Shown in pieces: positions 14,523 to 14,560 of a stretch of DNA of 14,560 nucleotides. Origin of the DNA: ANME-2 cluster archaeon (GTDB lineage Archaea; Halobacteriota; Methanosarcinia; Methanosarcinales; Methanocomedenaceae); contig JAMJFQ010000046.1 of assembly GCA_023544605.1 (NCBI GenBank), positions 1 to 14,560 on the forward strand, given 5' to 3'. The translations under genes and the position numbers were made by a program. The first letter of the stretch is position 1. Each line of letters opens with the position of its first letter. The notes beneath the pieces are model-generated. The model was not told where the DNA came from. It did no database searches and saw nothing but the letters and a program-made list of their open reading frames with translations.

Positions 14523-14560
14523 AAAATACAATAACCATCAATGAACATAATATTTACTGC

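Overview
The window looks like a chromosomal segment of a methanogen-type archaeon, most likely Methanosarcinales-related (Methanosarcina, Methanoperedens or another ANME-2-like lineage). This rests on an archaeal sulfide-type Thi4, an EndoQ/TIGR00375 nuclease, a redoxin-linked class III ribonucleotide reductase, membrane-tethered winged-helix regulators, a DUF5667-like secreted protein and a tRNA-Ile without an encoded CCA. Archaeal TATA boxes recur 25-32 bases upstream of start codons that lack a Shine-Dalgarno (SD) sequence, suggesting many leaderless transcripts. The lineage call comes from recognised families, not from a search.

Layout. 2-4255 (minus strand): phenylacetate-CoA ligase family enzyme, TauE/SafE-type permease, EndoQ-like DNA-repair nuclease, and Thi4 thiazole-phosphate synthase. 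4256-4545: divergent promoter region with a 10-bp inverted repeat. 4546-7178 (plus): a redoxin-nrdD operon for anaerobic deoxynucleotide synthesis. 7179-7484: a spacer with no convincing gene. 7485-8195: a SAM methyltransferase whose apparent leaderless reading frame is broken by an amber codon at codon 15. 8358-8933: a LURP-one/tubby-like protein that starts at TTG. 9024-9097: tRNA-Ile(GAT), followed by a strong hairpin. 9225-10406: a radical SAM protein with a SPASM-like C-terminus.

10463-13691 is the most distinctive part. A secreted, acidic, sequon-rich DUF5667-like protein lies between two genes that share one architecture: signal peptide, exported domain, one membrane helix and a cytoplasmic winged helix-turn-helix. 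The central gene is preceded by four 10-bp repeats spaced about one helical turn apart. I read this as a possible envelope-sensing gene-control module. The window ends with ammonia-dependent NAD synthase on the minus strand, which may be co-transcribed with the second regulator.

TAG ends 5 of the 13 protein genes (thi4, the redoxin, the LURP-one gene, the first regulator, nadE). That argues against routine pyrrolysine decoding of TAG and bears on how the interrupted methyltransferase should be read. There is no CRISPR array, insertion sequence, rRNA or sign of an integrated element.
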